From the NCBI RefSeq assembly GCF_019801465.1, contig NZ_JAHVJA010000007.1, positions 62,001 through 126,000 on the forward strand: a stretch of DNA of 64,000 nucleotides, written 5' to 3'. Shown here piece after piece: positions 27,316 through 34,833 of this stretch. Made by a program: the position numbers and the translations under genes. Source of the stretch: Leisingera daeponensis. GTDB lineage: Bacteria; Pseudomonadota; Alphaproteobacteria; Rhodobacterales; Rhodobacteraceae. The first letter of the stretch is position 1, and the number at the start of each line of letters is the position of its first letter. The notes under the pieces are model-generated. The model did no database searches. It was not told the origin of the DNA and saw only the letters and a list, made by a program, of their open reading frames with translations.

Positions 27316-27450
27316 TGAAAGAGATTGCTGCTTGGCCAAGACCCCTCCCGGGCGGCAAGAAATCCCGCGAGGCCAACGTGCAGGCCAAGCGGGCCATGCG
27401 CCGGTTTTCCGATCTGTTCGCGCGTTTCCTGGAAAACCGGCGCATTTTTT
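27316..27450 (+). ncRNA. Candidate FnrL-dependent small RNA
   Basis: The region between the FnrL box and the strong terminator at 27396-27450 has no supported gene. A class II FnrL promoter centred at -41.5 would start about 27316, with TAGTGT at the -10 position, giving an RNA of about 135 nt. The 5' part has a pyrimidine stretch (CCCCTCCC near 27340) that could pair with ribosome sites. No known RNA family is recognised. The start and the existence of the RNA are inference. Confidence 0.4.
27396..27450 (+). terminator. Strong rho-independent terminator
   Basis: ATGCGCCGGTTTTCC (27396-27410) is perfectly complementary to 27431-27445. A 20-base loop separates them, and T-residues follow the stem. 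The T-run lies only on the plus strand, so it ends a rightward transcript although no gene ends nearby. Confidence 0.85.
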
Positions 27451-27482
27451 GTTCCCGGAGAGGTTACCCGAAGGCTTCGGTC

Positions 27483-27662
27483 TCAGATGTTCTGCGGCCG
27501 GACGCAGCGCGTTTTCACCGGGCGCCGCTGCAGCCAGGCGGCCAGCCGGGCCAGCAGCCCGGCTCCGCGCGGCAGCGGCTTGGCAGGGGTCAGATCGCGC
27601 AGCCGCACACAGTCCTGCCGGGCGGCGGTCATCATCGAACGGGCGTAAATGTCAGTCAGCAT
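27483..27662 (-). CDS. Small basic protein of unknown function (59 aa)
   Basis: The frame starts at ATG 27662 with AGGAG eight bases upstream and stops at 27483. The product begins MLTDIYARSMMTAARQDCVR and ends in an amphipathic Arg-rich part (GAGLLARLAAWLQRR then KTRCVRPQNI). It is strongly basic with a possible membrane-surface helix. It is divergent from a GcvA-type LysR gene, with an inverted repeat (GCGATT at 27711, AATCGC at 27733) between them. It matches no family known to me. The ribosome site and setting favour a real gene. Confidence 0.5.
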   Translation of the reverse strand: MLTDIYARSMMTAARQDCVRLRDLTPAKPLPRGAGLLARLAAWLQRRPVKTRCVRPQNI

Positions 27663-27760
27663 GTCAGGATCTCCTGTTCTGGCGTCTGTTCACGACTCTT
27701 GCCTGAACCGGCGATTCCTGCGAGTTAAGAATAATCGCAATGTGTAAGTTGGGATTACAT

Positions 27761-28639
27761 ATGGATTGGCTTCACATGCCGCCTCTGGCGGCGCTCAGGG
27801 CCTTCTCTGCCTTTACGGAGACCGGAAATGTCGTGCGGGCGGGGGAGGCTTTGAATGTCAGCCACGCTGCAATCAGCCAGCAGCTGCGGGCGCTGGAGGC
27901 TTATCTGGGGGCGGCCCTGCTGGACCGCAGCGGCCGGGCGCTGGAGCTGACCGCGGACGGCGCGCATCTGGCGCGGGCGCTGCAGCTGGGGTTCGGTGCG
28001 ATCGAGACCGCGCTGCAGGACATCTCAGCAACCGGGGCCGCGCGGCCGCTGCATGTCACCTGTACGCCGATGTTCGCCGCTCATTGGCTGATGCCGCGGC
28101 TGGCGGGGTTTCAGGCGGACCATCCCGAGGTCGATCTGGTGCTGGACCCCAGGGGCGAAATTGTTGAGCTGAAACCCGGCGGCATCGACATCGCCATCCG
28201 CTATGGCGACGGGATCTGGCCCGGGCTGGAGACCCGGATGCTGCTGCGGTCGCCGATGGTGGTGATTGCTGCGGACAGGCTTCTGGACGGGCGCAGCGTT
28301 TCCGCTCCGGAGGATCTGCTGGACTTGCCGTGGCTGGAGGAGCTGGGCACCACCGAGGCCTCGCGCTGGCTGGAATCGCGGGGCGTCAAGGACAGCTTGC
28401 GCGGCTCGCGGACCCAGTTGCCGGGAAACCTGCTGATGCAGGCGGTGCGTGCCGGCCAGGGGGTTGCGGTCAGTGTCCAGGAGTTCGTTCTGGAAGACCT
28501 GGAGACCGGCCGCCTGCGCGCCCTGTTCACAGAGGGCGAGGGCAAGGGCTACTTCATTGCCACCCCCGCCGGCGTTCCCCGCCCGGCAGCCCGCAGCTTT
28601 GCGGCCTGGCTGCAGCGGCAGGTGAAGAACGGCACCTAA
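27761..28639 (+). CDS. LysR family regulator, GcvA type
   Basis: This 292-aa protein begins MDWLHMPPLAALRAFSAF at ATG 27761; ATG 27740 and 27776 are possible. The N-terminal HTH (NVVRAGEALNVSHAAISQQL) and the effector-binding domain from about residue 90 are complete. The start MPPLAALRAFSAF is that of the GcvA group. The gene is divergent from the 59-aa ORF, the likely target by position, and is followed by a convergent metal-related cluster. The effector is unknown. Confidence 0.87.
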   Translation: MDWLHMPPLAALRAFSAFTETGNVVRAGEALNVSHAAISQQLRALEAYLGAALLDRSGRALELTADGAHLARALQLGFGAIETALQDISATGAARPLHVTCTPMFAAHWLMPRLAGFQADHPEVDLVLDPRGEIVELKPGGIDIAIRYGDGIWPGLETRMLLRSPMVVIAADRLLDGRSVSAPEDLLDLPWLEELGTTEASRWLESRGVKDSLRGSRTQLPGNLLMQAVRAGQGVAVSVQEFVLEDLETGRLRALFTEGEGKGYFIATPAGVPRPAARSFAAWLQRQVKNGT

Positions 28640-28740
28640 GACGGTCCGGGCCCGCCGTGCCCCTGCTGTCAGTCATGAGAACGGGGATGCAGCTGGCCGG
28701 TGCTCCGGCAAGGCAGCGCGCGCCAGAAAGTGTTCAGGAA

Positions 28741-28781
28741 GGAAGCCGCCAGCATCACCTATAAGGCGCGTGGCGGCTTCC
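28741..28781. terminator. Hairpin between convergent lysR and membrane-anchor gene
   Basis: GGAAGCCGCCA (28741-28751) is exactly complementary to TGGCGGCTTCC (28771-28781) with a 19-base loop. No long T-run is present. Its position between two gene ends suggests bidirectional termination. Confidence 0.55.
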
Positions 28782-28785
28782 TGTA

Positions 28786-29424
28786 TCAGTAGGCCTGCTT
28801 CACTTCGGAGTATTCGCCCTTCAGTTGAAGCGTGACGGTCACATCCGCATTGTCGCGGTTGCGCCAGAACCAGCCGTGTTCGCCGTTGAACTCAGCGAGG
28901 ATCGCGCCCTCGGAGCCGGTGGAGCCGCGGCCCTTTTCATAGGTGACGGAGTTGCCGCCGCCGTGGCCGTGCAGGTCGAAGTTGACCTTACCGCCCTCAA
29001 CGGCCATCCGGTATTGCGCGGTCTGGCCCTTCTCCATCACCAGCTTCCATTCAGCGGATTCGCCGGGCTCCAGCGTTAAGATGGTCTCGTCGCGCCATGC
29101 CTCGGTGGTTTCGGAGGTGGCTTCCTGCGCATAGGCGGCTCCGACGAAGAGACCAAGCACGTCGTTCAGCAGGCTGGACTGTTCTTCGGTAGCCTGGTTC
29201 ATCAGCCGGTCGGCCTCTGCCTCGTCCGCGAGCTGGGTCTTGATCTCGCCCATTTCCTTGAGACCGATGACGCGGCCTATGCCGGTCGGGTCGATATCGT
29301 ATTCGGCGGGCAGCACCACGGTAACGAGGATCGCAACGGCCGAGACGCCGGCGATCGCGGTGGAGCGTACAAGCTGCTTCGAGCTAGGAAGCTGGTCGAG
29401 GCTTGGTTTCTCTGCGTTGAACAT
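28786..29424 (-). CDS. Membrane-anchor protein of HupE-associated metal clusters
   Basis: This 212-aa protein starts at ATG 29424, nine bases after AGGAG. One N-terminal membrane helix (about residues 22-40, TAIAGVSAVAILVTVVLPA) is followed by a linker. A periplasmic domain from about residue 100 is rich in Gly, His and aromatics (HGHGGGNSVTYEKG, GEHGWFWRNRDNADVTVTL). Proteins of this form are often labelled transmembrane anchor proteins and occur beside HupE/UreJ genes in metal-resistance regions. The His-Gly-His-Gly segment might bind metal. The function is not established. It is cotranscribed with the HupE gene (19-bp gap). Confidence 0.72.
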   Translation of the reverse strand: MFNAEKPSLDQLPSSKQLVRSTAIAGVSAVAILVTVVLPAEYDIDPTGIGRVIGLKEMGEIKTQLADEAEADRLMNQATEEQSSLLNDVLGLFVGAAYAQEATSETTEAWRDETILTLEPGESAEWKLVMEKGQTAQYRMAVEGGKVNFDLHGHGGGNSVTYEKGRGSTGSEGAILAEFNGEHGWFWRNRDNADVTVTLQLKGEYSEVKQAY

Positions 29425-29443
29425 GAGAGGTTCTCCTATTGGA

Positions 29444-30166
29444 TCAGGCGGCCACGAAGAGGCCGGTGAGCTGGTAGCCCGTGAGAATGAAGCCAAGCGT
29501 CATCATGATGACGTTGGCGGTGTAGGCCTGGGCGAAAAAGCGCGGTGAGCGCCGCCAGAACCCCATGACGATGAGGATCACGGCGAGCGCCATCAGCTGG
29601 CCCAGTTCGACGCCGACATTGAAGGCCAGGAGGTTGGCCAGAAGCCCCTCGGAGGCGATGTCGTAGTCGAGGATCTTGGTCGCCAGGCCGGTGCCGTGGA
29701 AGAAGCCGAAGATCAGCGTCGCCAGCTTGGTATTGGGCTGGAACCCGAACCAGCGCTGGTAGGCGCCGAGGTTGTCCAGCGCCTTGTAGACCACCGAGAG
29801 GCCGATGATAGCGTCGATGACATAGGCGTTGATGCCCCAGCCGAACCAGACGCCAAGCAGCATCGTGGTCGAATGCCCGATGGCGAAGAGGCTGACGTAG
29901 ATGCCGACGTCACGCATCTTGTAGAGGAAGAAGACGACGCCGAGCAGGAACAGGATGTGGTCGTAGCCGGTCACCATGTGTTTGGCGCCGAGATACATGA
30001 AGGGGATGATGTTTACTCCCCAGATCTCCTGGATATAGCCGGCGTCGCCTTCGGTGACGTTGTGGGCTGCGGCCTGAGTTGCGCCGAGCGCAAGCAGGAT
30101 AAGAGTTGTCAGGAACAGCGGCCTGCGCAATGCGGCGCGGCGCGTGTCCCGGAAGACTGCGGTCAT
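29444..30166 (-). CDS. HupE/UreJ family metal transporter
   Basis: This 240-aa protein has a signal-like N-terminus ending near AAAHNVTEGD. About six membrane helices follow, with the HupE-type segments GYDHILFLLG, FAIGHSTTML and GFFHGTGLA. The His residues in these helices are the family's proposed Ni2+/Co2+ path. HupE and UreJ proteins move nickel for hydrogenase or urease. No hydrogenase or urease gene lies here, so in this setting it may serve metal balance instead. The direction of transport is not certain. Confidence 0.82.
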   Translation of the reverse strand: MTAVFRDTRRAALRRPLFLTTLILLALGATQAAAHNVTEGDAGYIQEIWGVNIIPFMYLGAKHMVTGYDHILFLLGVVFFLYKMRDVGIYVSLFAIGHSTTMLLGVWFGWGINAYVIDAIIGLSVVYKALDNLGAYQRWFGFQPNTKLATLIFGFFHGTGLATKILDYDIASEGLLANLLAFNVGVELGQLMALAVILIVMGFWRRSPRFFAQAYTANVIMMTLGFILTGYQLTGLFVAA

Positions 30167-30223
30167 GTTGGTCTCCGAAAATGTGTGTGGATTCTGTGTG
30201 GCGGCCGCTCGGGCGGCACCAGA

Positions 30224-30595
30224 TCACATGCGCGGAGGCCGCTCGCGGGGATAGACCGGACCCGGACGCCAGGACGGCCCGGCGGGGGGAGCCGCCGCTT
30301 CGGGGACGTCCCGCACTGCGGCGAAGGAGCCCCGGACAAGAAGCGCCGGGCTGTGGTCATGATCGGCTGCATCATGGCTGTGGCCGTGCAGAGCCCAGGC
30401 GAGGTCTTCCTCGAACCCGTGGCTATGGCCGTGGGTATCTATCATCTCCGCATGGTCCTGGATGGTGATAACCATATCCGGGATGTGGGAGGCGGCTCGC
30501 TGGGGCGACCAGAACGCAAGGCACAGGCAAAGGAGCGCGGCCAGGCCCCGCCGCATCCAATCCATCCATTTCCCGGCAATCCGTGCCTGCACCAT
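30224..30595 (-). CDS. His-rich secreted or membrane-attached small protein
   Basis: This 123-aa protein starts at ATG 30595 after GAGCGGG. An N-terminal hydrophobic signal (MRRGLAALLCLCLAF) ends near the AASHIP segment. The mature part is loaded with His and Asp (DTHGHSHGFEEDL, HGHSHDAADHDHS), then a Pro-rich tail. Such sequences bind Ni2+, Co2+ or Zn2+. It faces the metal-sensor gene across the G-tract operator and so probably belongs to the same regulon. It may be a periplasmic metal buffer or a partner of the HupE protein. Confidence 0.7.
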   Translation of the reverse strand: MVQARIAGKWMDWMRRGLAALLCLCLAFWSPQRAASHIPDMVITIQDHAEMIDTHGHSHGFEEDLAWALHGHSHDAADHDHSPALLVRGSFAAVRDVPEAAAPPAGPSWRPGPVYPRERPPRM

Positions 30596-30630
30596 GTCCC
30601 GCTCGTGGCTCTCTAAACGCCATCTTGCTT

Positions 30631-30649
30631 TATCCCCCTTGGGGGGATA
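30631..30649. promoter_or_regulatory. G/C-tract operator for RcnR/InrS-type sensor
   Basis: TATCCCCCTTGGGGGGATA is a near-palindrome with flanking TAT/ATA and long C- and G-tracts, the form bound by CsoR/RcnR-family sensors. It lies between the divergent His-rich gene and the sensor gene and can control both. Confidence 0.8.
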
Positions 30650-30659
30650 GCTCACTCCT

Positions 30660-30920
30660 ATGATAGAACCACACCGGCATGCAAGCCATCCCAAGCTCTC
30701 CGCACGGTTGAAACGCGCCGAAGGGCATTTGCGCGCGGTCATCGGCATGATCGAAGGCGGGCGCCCCTGTCTCGAAGTCGCGCAGCAGCTTCAGGCCGTG
30801 GAAAAAGCCGTCCGCAACGCCAAGCAGGCGCTGATCCATGACCACATGGATCACTGCCTCGACGGTGAAAACTCCGAATCCGACCGGGCCGAACTCAAGG
30901 CCATTTCACGTTACCTTTGA
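30660..30920 (+). CDS. Metal-sensing repressor of CsoR/RcnR family, nickel InrS-like
   Basis: This 86-aa all-helical DUF156 repressor has the set His5, Cys37, His62, Cys66. The spacing (32, 25, 4) and residue types match the nickel ligands of Synechocystis InrS (H-C-H-C). They differ from RcnR (H-C-H-H) and from copper CsoR, which lacks the first His. The N-terminal HRHASH adds more metal-binding capacity. It likely binds the G-tract operator next to its own start and is released by Ni2+. It is followed by an MFS exporter 7 bp downstream. Cobalt sensing is possible. Confidence 0.85.
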   Translation: MIEPHRHASHPKLSARLKRAEGHLRAVIGMIEGGRPCLEVAQQLQAVEKAVRNAKQALIHDHMDHCLDGENSESDRAELKAISRYL

Positions 30921-30927
30921 GGCAATC

Positions 30928-32253
30928 ATGCTGGATATCCTGTCTGACCGCACCTACCGGCACCTTTTCCTCGCGCAGGTTGTTGCGCTGCTGGGAACGG
31001 GTCTTGCGACTGTTGCGCTTGGGCTGCTGGCCTATGATCTGGCGGGTGACAGCGCTGCGATGGTGCTGGGCACGGTCTTCACCATCAAGATGGTGGCCTA
31101 TGTGGGGATTGCCCCGGTTGCAGGTGCTTTCGCGGATCGGGTGAACCGCCGCCGCCTGCTGGTCGTGCTGGACCTGGTGCGCGCTGCCGCGGCGCTGGCG
31201 CTGCCCTTCGTGACCGAGGTCTGGCAGGTCTACGTGCTGATCTTCCTGCTCCAGTCTGCCTCGGCGGCCTTCACGCCCACCTTCCAGGCCACGATCCCCG
31301 ATGTGCTGCCCGATGAGGCGCGCTACACCCGGGCGCTTTCGCTCTCGCGTTTGGCCTATGATCTGGAAAACATCATCAGCCCGACGCTGGCGGCGCTGCT
31401 GCTGGCAATGATGAGCTACGATACGCTGTTCCTCGGCACCGTCGCAGGCTTTGCCGCCTCTGCACTGCTGGTTGTTTCCGTGATGCTGCCGAGCCCGCAG
31501 GCCGCAAAGCCGCGGGGGATTTACGACCGCACAACGCGCGGAATGCGCATTTACCTGGCAACCCCGCGCCTGCGCGGCCTGCTTGCGCTCAACCTTTCGG
31601 TTTCGGCGGCCGGGGCGATGGTGCTGGTCAACTCGGTCGTGCTGGTGCGCGGTCTGCTCGGCCTGCCGGAAAGCGCGCTGGCCTGGACGATGTTCGCCTT
31701 CGGCGCGGGCTCCATGGCGGCAGCGCTGCTGCTGCCAAGGCTTCTGGACCGGATTCCCGACCGACCTGTCATGCTTTCGGGTGCGGGCCTCATGATCCTC
31801 TCCTTGCTTGGACTCGCCGGGGTCACCGCCGCATCGGGTCTGCATTGGGGAGCGCTGCTGTTTACATGGCTGCTTGCCGGCTTCGGCTATTCCGCGGTGC
31901 TGACCCCCTCAGGGCGGCTGCTGAAGCGTTCGGCGCACCCTGAGGACAGGCCCGCTGTGTTTGCCGCGCAGTTCGCGCTGTCGCATGCCTGCTGGCTTGT
32001 CACCTATCCGCTGTCCGGCTGGCTGATGACACAGTTCGGCGCCGTCCCCGCGCTGGCTGTCCTGGCCGCCTTGGCCGGGACCGGAATCGTGACCTGTCTG
32101 ATGCAGTGGCCCGGCGGAACGGCCGGGGAAATTGAGCACACCCACGACGATCTGCCGCCTGACCACCCGCATCTGCAGGAGCACGGAACGAGCGGGCACA
32201 AGCACGAGGTCATCATTGACGACCTGCACCGCCGCTGGCCCGTGCGTTTCTGA
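30928..32253 (+). CDS. MFS transporter, NreB-like metal exporter candidate
   Basis: This 441-aa protein starts at ATG 30928 after TTTGAGGCAATC. Twelve membrane helices are expected; the MFS A-motif form GAFADRVNRRR lies between helices 2 and 3. The C-terminal tail is His-rich (EHTHDDLPPDHPHLQEHG, GHKHEV), as in nickel-resistance exporters such as NreB. With the InrS-like sensor 7 bp upstream, nickel or cobalt export is the most likely job. A drug efflux role cannot be excluded by fold alone. Confidence 0.8.
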   Translation: MLDILSDRTYRHLFLAQVVALLGTGLATVALGLLAYDLAGDSAAMVLGTVFTIKMVAYVGIAPVAGAFADRVNRRRLLVVLDLVRAAAALALPFVTEVWQVYVLIFLLQSASAAFTPTFQATIPDVLPDEARYTRALSLSRLAYDLENIISPTLAALLLAMMSYDTLFLGTVAGFAASALLVVSVMLPSPQAAKPRGIYDRTTRGMRIYLATPRLRGLLALNLSVSAAGAMVLVNSVVLVRGLLGLPESALAWTMFAFGAGSMAAALLLPRLLDRIPDRPVMLSGAGLMILSLLGLAGVTAASGLHWGALLFTWLLAGFGYSAVLTPSGRLLKRSAHPEDRPAVFAAQFALSHACWLVTYPLSGWLMTQFGAVPALAVLAALAGTGIVTCLMQWPGGTAGEIEHTHDDLPPDHPHLQEHGTSGHKHEVIIDDLHRRWPVRF

Positions 32254-32254
32254 G

Positions 32255-32683
32255 ATGGTTTCCATCGCCGGCCTTTTTACGGCAGCCCTCGTGGCTGCAA
32301 CGCTGTTGCCTGCCCAGTCAGAGGCTGTGCTTGCCGGAATGCTGATTGGCGGCAGCCACCCGGTATGGCTGCTTCTGGCGGTCGCAACGGCAGGAAATGT
32401 CCTGGGATCAATCCTCAACTGGACGGCAGGGCGGTATCTGATGCATTTCTCGGATCGCAGCTGGTTCCCGGTGTCGCGCGCGCGGCTGGATCGCGCATCC
32501 GCCTGGTACGGCAAATGGGGCCGCTGGAGCCTTCTCGGGTCCTGGGTGCCCGTGATCGGAGATCCGCTGACGCTGGCGGCAGGGCTCCTGCGCGAGCCGC
32601 TGTGGCGCTTCGCTCTTATCGTGACCATTGCGAAGGGGGGCAGGTATCTCGCGGTTGCCGGAATCGCGTTTGCTGCCGTCTGA
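32255..32683 (+). CDS. YqaA family (DedA-related) membrane protein
   Basis: This 142-aa protein starts at ATG 32255, one base after the MFS stop. The motif GGSHPVWLLLAVATAGNVLGSILNW, then SWVPVIGDPLTLAAGLLR, matches YqaA/SNARE-associated DedA proteins, with three or four membrane helices. In metal clusters YqaA often accompanies exporters, but the role is unknown; DedA relatives act in lipid flipping or envelope stability. It is tightly coupled to the MFS gene. Confidence 0.82.
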   Translation: MVSIAGLFTAALVAATLLPAQSEAVLAGMLIGGSHPVWLLLAVATAGNVLGSILNWTAGRYLMHFSDRSWFPVSRARLDRASAWYGKWGRWSLLGSWVPVIGDPLTLAAGLLREPLWRFALIVTIAKGGRYLAVAGIAFAAV

Positions 32684-33028
32684 GCCACGCGGGCTTGCTG
32701 TCAGGCGGCACCGGCACACAGTGCAGGCTTCCGCCTGCTCTCACCCGCGGCGATAGGTGCTGACAGGGGCGCTGGCCAGCTCAGACCGGGAATGGTTGTC
32801 CTTCGATATTGGTTTTCCCTATCCCGGCATCACAAGCCGATGAGGTTGAGGAAGGTTGTCCCCCGCAGAACAGGGCGACCCCCAGTAGTTGCTTGCCGCG
32901 CGGGTTCGGGAAACTGGCCCGGACGGATCATCTGCACGCCGGTCAGCCAGGAAAGTCCGCTGCTATCACGGCCCGCCTATTTCGAGTGGCGGAATACGCA
33001 GCGCTCATGAAGTCTGTGGCGCCTGGAC
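32684..33028. other. Intergenic region at the border of the metal cluster
   Basis: This 345-bp stretch between the ends of yqaA and the COX4 gene has no convincing gene, RNA or terminator. It marks the end of the metal cluster. Confidence 0.5.
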
Positions 33029-33394
33029 CTAGCGGGATCCGAATTCCATCACCCGGGTCGCCACGGTGTAATCGGACTCCACCAGCAGGATCACAAGCAG
33101 GCCGATCAAAGCCAGCGGCGGCAGCAGGATCGCATAGCTCAAGGCGAGGCGCTCCCAGGCGATATGCATGAAAACGGCCACGATCAGGCCTGCTTTCAGC
33201 ATCATGAAGATGAGGATCAGGGTCCATCGCAACAATCCCTGAAGGCCGGCGTAATCGACGTAATAAGACGCCGCGCTCAGCACGAACAAAAGCCCCCAGA
33301 CCAGAAGATAGAGCCTGATCGGATGCTGCTGGCCGCCGTGCTCATCAACGGCAGCCTTGGCGTGCGTCCCGGCGGTCTGCGATGAATGTGCCAT
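33029..33394 (-). CDS. Cytochrome c oxidase subunit IV (prokaryotic type)
   Basis: This 121-aa protein has three membrane helices (LYLLVWGLLFVLSAASYY, LILIFMMLKAGLIVAVFMHI, LLPPLALIGLLVILLV). The MMLKAGLIVAVFMHI segment is typical of COX4_pro/CtaF subunits of haem-copper oxidases. It is the last gene of the five-gene oxidase operon, 9 bp after the larger subunit III. It helps assemble or stabilise the complex. Confidence 0.85.
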   Translation of the reverse strand: MAHSSQTAGTHAKAAVDEHGGQQHPIRLYLLVWGLLFVLSAASYYVDYAGLQGLLRWTLILIFMMLKAGLIVAVFMHIAWERLALSYAILLPPLALIGLLVILLVESDYTVATRVMEFGSR

Positions 33395-33403
33395 ACTGTC
33401 TCC

Positions 33404-34120
33404 CTACCACAAATAGAAGAATGCAAAGATGAAGACCCAGACCAGATCGACGAAGTGCCAGTACAGCCCCATGATCTCGACGCCTTCATAGTCGCCGTTG
33501 CCGCTCGACAGCCAGCTGCGCTCATCGCGGTCAAAATCGCCGCGCCAGACTTTTCTGGCGATAATCACCAGGAAGATGACCCCGATGGTGACATGGGTGC
33601 CGTGAAAGCCGGTGATCATGAAGAAGCTGGCTCCGAACTGCTCGGCACCCCAGGGGTTTTCCCAGGGCCGGACGCCTTCGGAAATCAGCTTGGTCCACTC
33701 GAAAGCCTGCATGCCGACAAAGGCGGCGCCTAACGCCGCAGTCGCCAGCATCAGCAGCGCGGTGGGAACGCGGGCCTTGCGGTAGGCATTGTTCACCGCC
33801 ATCGCCATCGTCCCGGAGGAGGAGATCAGCACAAAGGTCATGATGGCGATCAGCAGCAGCGGAAAGTTGTGGCCGCCGATGTGCAGGGCGAACACCTCGC
33901 TTGCGTTCGGCCAGTCCACCGTGGTCGAGCTGCGCGCGGTCATGTAGGCGACCAGGAAACAGGCGAAGACAAAGGTGTCGCTGAGCAGCAGGATCCACAT
34001 CATCGCCTTGCCCCAGGAGACCTTTTTGAACACCCGCTGGTCCGAGCTCCAGTCGGCGGCAAAGCCGCTGTGGCCTTGCTGCAGCAGGGTCTGGTCCTGG
34101 CCTTGGAATTTGCTCTCCAT
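33404..34120 (-). CDS. Cytochrome c oxidase subunit III (first copy)
   Basis: This 238-aa protein starts at ATG 34120 after GGGGGAGAG. Five membrane segments are seen. WILLLSDTFVFACFLVAYM and the block GFHGTHVTIGVIFL then GLYWHFVDLVWVFIFAFFYLW are the subunit III signature. Subunit III keeps the D proton path working during turnover. It lies 14 bp after a second, divergent subunit III-like gene, which is unusual. Confidence 0.9.
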   Translation of the reverse strand: MESKFQGQDQTLLQQGHSGFAADWSSDQRVFKKVSWGKAMMWILLLSDTFVFACFLVAYMTARSSTTVDWPNASEVFALHIGGHNFPLLLIAIMTFVLISSSGTMAMAVNNAYRKARVPTALLMLATAALGAAFVGMQAFEWTKLISEGVRPWENPWGAEQFGASFFMITGFHGTHVTIGVIFLVIIARKVWRGDFDRDERSWLSSGNGDYEGVEIMGLYWHFVDLVWVFIFAFFYLW

Positions 34121-34134
34121 GTTTTCTCTCCCCC

Positions 34135-34833
34135 TCAACTCACGGCGGCGCGGCACAGCGCCAGAAACGCGTTGCCCCAGCCCTGCAGCAGCGCAAACAG
34201 CATCAGCCAGAACGCCAGCAGCGCGTGCCAGTACAGTGCGCAGGCCCGGACGCCCGGCAGCAGCGCCCTGACGTCCCCTGCGCCGGCGTGGCGCAGGCAG
34301 ACCGCCCCCAGCGCAATGATGCCGCCCAGCACATGCAGCCCGTGCAGGCCGGTGATCAGATAGAAAAAGCTCGCCGCCGGGGCGCCCTCCAGCCGGTAGC
34401 CGCTTGCGGTCAGCGCGATCCACACCTGCACCTGCCCGGCAAGAAAGGCGAGCGTGGCGACACTGGCGGCGATCAGGCTGGCGCGCAGCCAGCGCGTGGT
34501 GCCGGCCCGTGCCGAGATCACCACGAACTGCAGGAACAGGCTGGCCAGCAGCAGGAGCGCGGTGTTGAGCCAGACCCGACCGGGCAGCGGTACCAGCTCC
34601 CAGGGGGTCTCCTCGATCTGCATGACGAAGGCACTGCCCAGCATCGCAAACAGACCGCCGGCCACGGCCAGAAACACCGCGATGAAGATGAACCCCGGCG
34701 CCCGGCCCGGCCCGTGCCCCGCCAGGGGCGCGATCCCGGTCTCCAGCCAGGGCTTGGAGGCCAGCCGCTGCTGGGACAGCCACAGGCCCGCAACCAGGGC
34801 AACCAGTGCCAGAAAGGCAAGAATGACCGTCAC
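34135..34833 (-). CDS. Cytochrome c oxidase subunit III-like protein (second copy)
   Basis: This 232-aa protein shares the subunit III core near its C-terminus (FFYLITGLHGLHVLGGIIALG, then ALYWHALLAFWLMLFALL) but is clearly divergent from its neighbour. Seven membrane segments are predicted by eye. The terminal WHFVDxVW signature is altered to WHALLAFWLM, which suggests relaxed constraint or another role. The start overlaps the end of the subunit I gene (ATGA), so translation is coupled. Tandem subunit III genes of this kind occur in some alternative aa3 clusters. Confidence 0.82.
   Translation of the reverse strand: MTVILAFLALVALVAGLWLSQQRLASKPWLETGIAPLAGHGPGRAPGFIFIAVFLAVAGGLFAMLGSAFVMQIEETPWELVPLPGRVWLNTALLLLASLFLQFVVISARAGTTRWLRASLIAASVATLAFLAGQVQVWIALTASGYRLEGAPAASFFYLITGLHGLHVLGGIIALGAVCLRHAGAGDVRALLPGVRACALYWHALLAFWLMLFALLQGWGNAFLALCRAAVS

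Noticed and set aside
27332-27728. Plus-strand protein frames through 27396-27450
   Set aside because: They would run through a strong terminator hairpin and have no ribosome sites or family features.
33029-33060. Adjacent BamHI- and EcoRI-like sites suggesting a vector join
   Set aside because: They fall inside the conserved C-terminal end of the COX4 gene, so they are natural.
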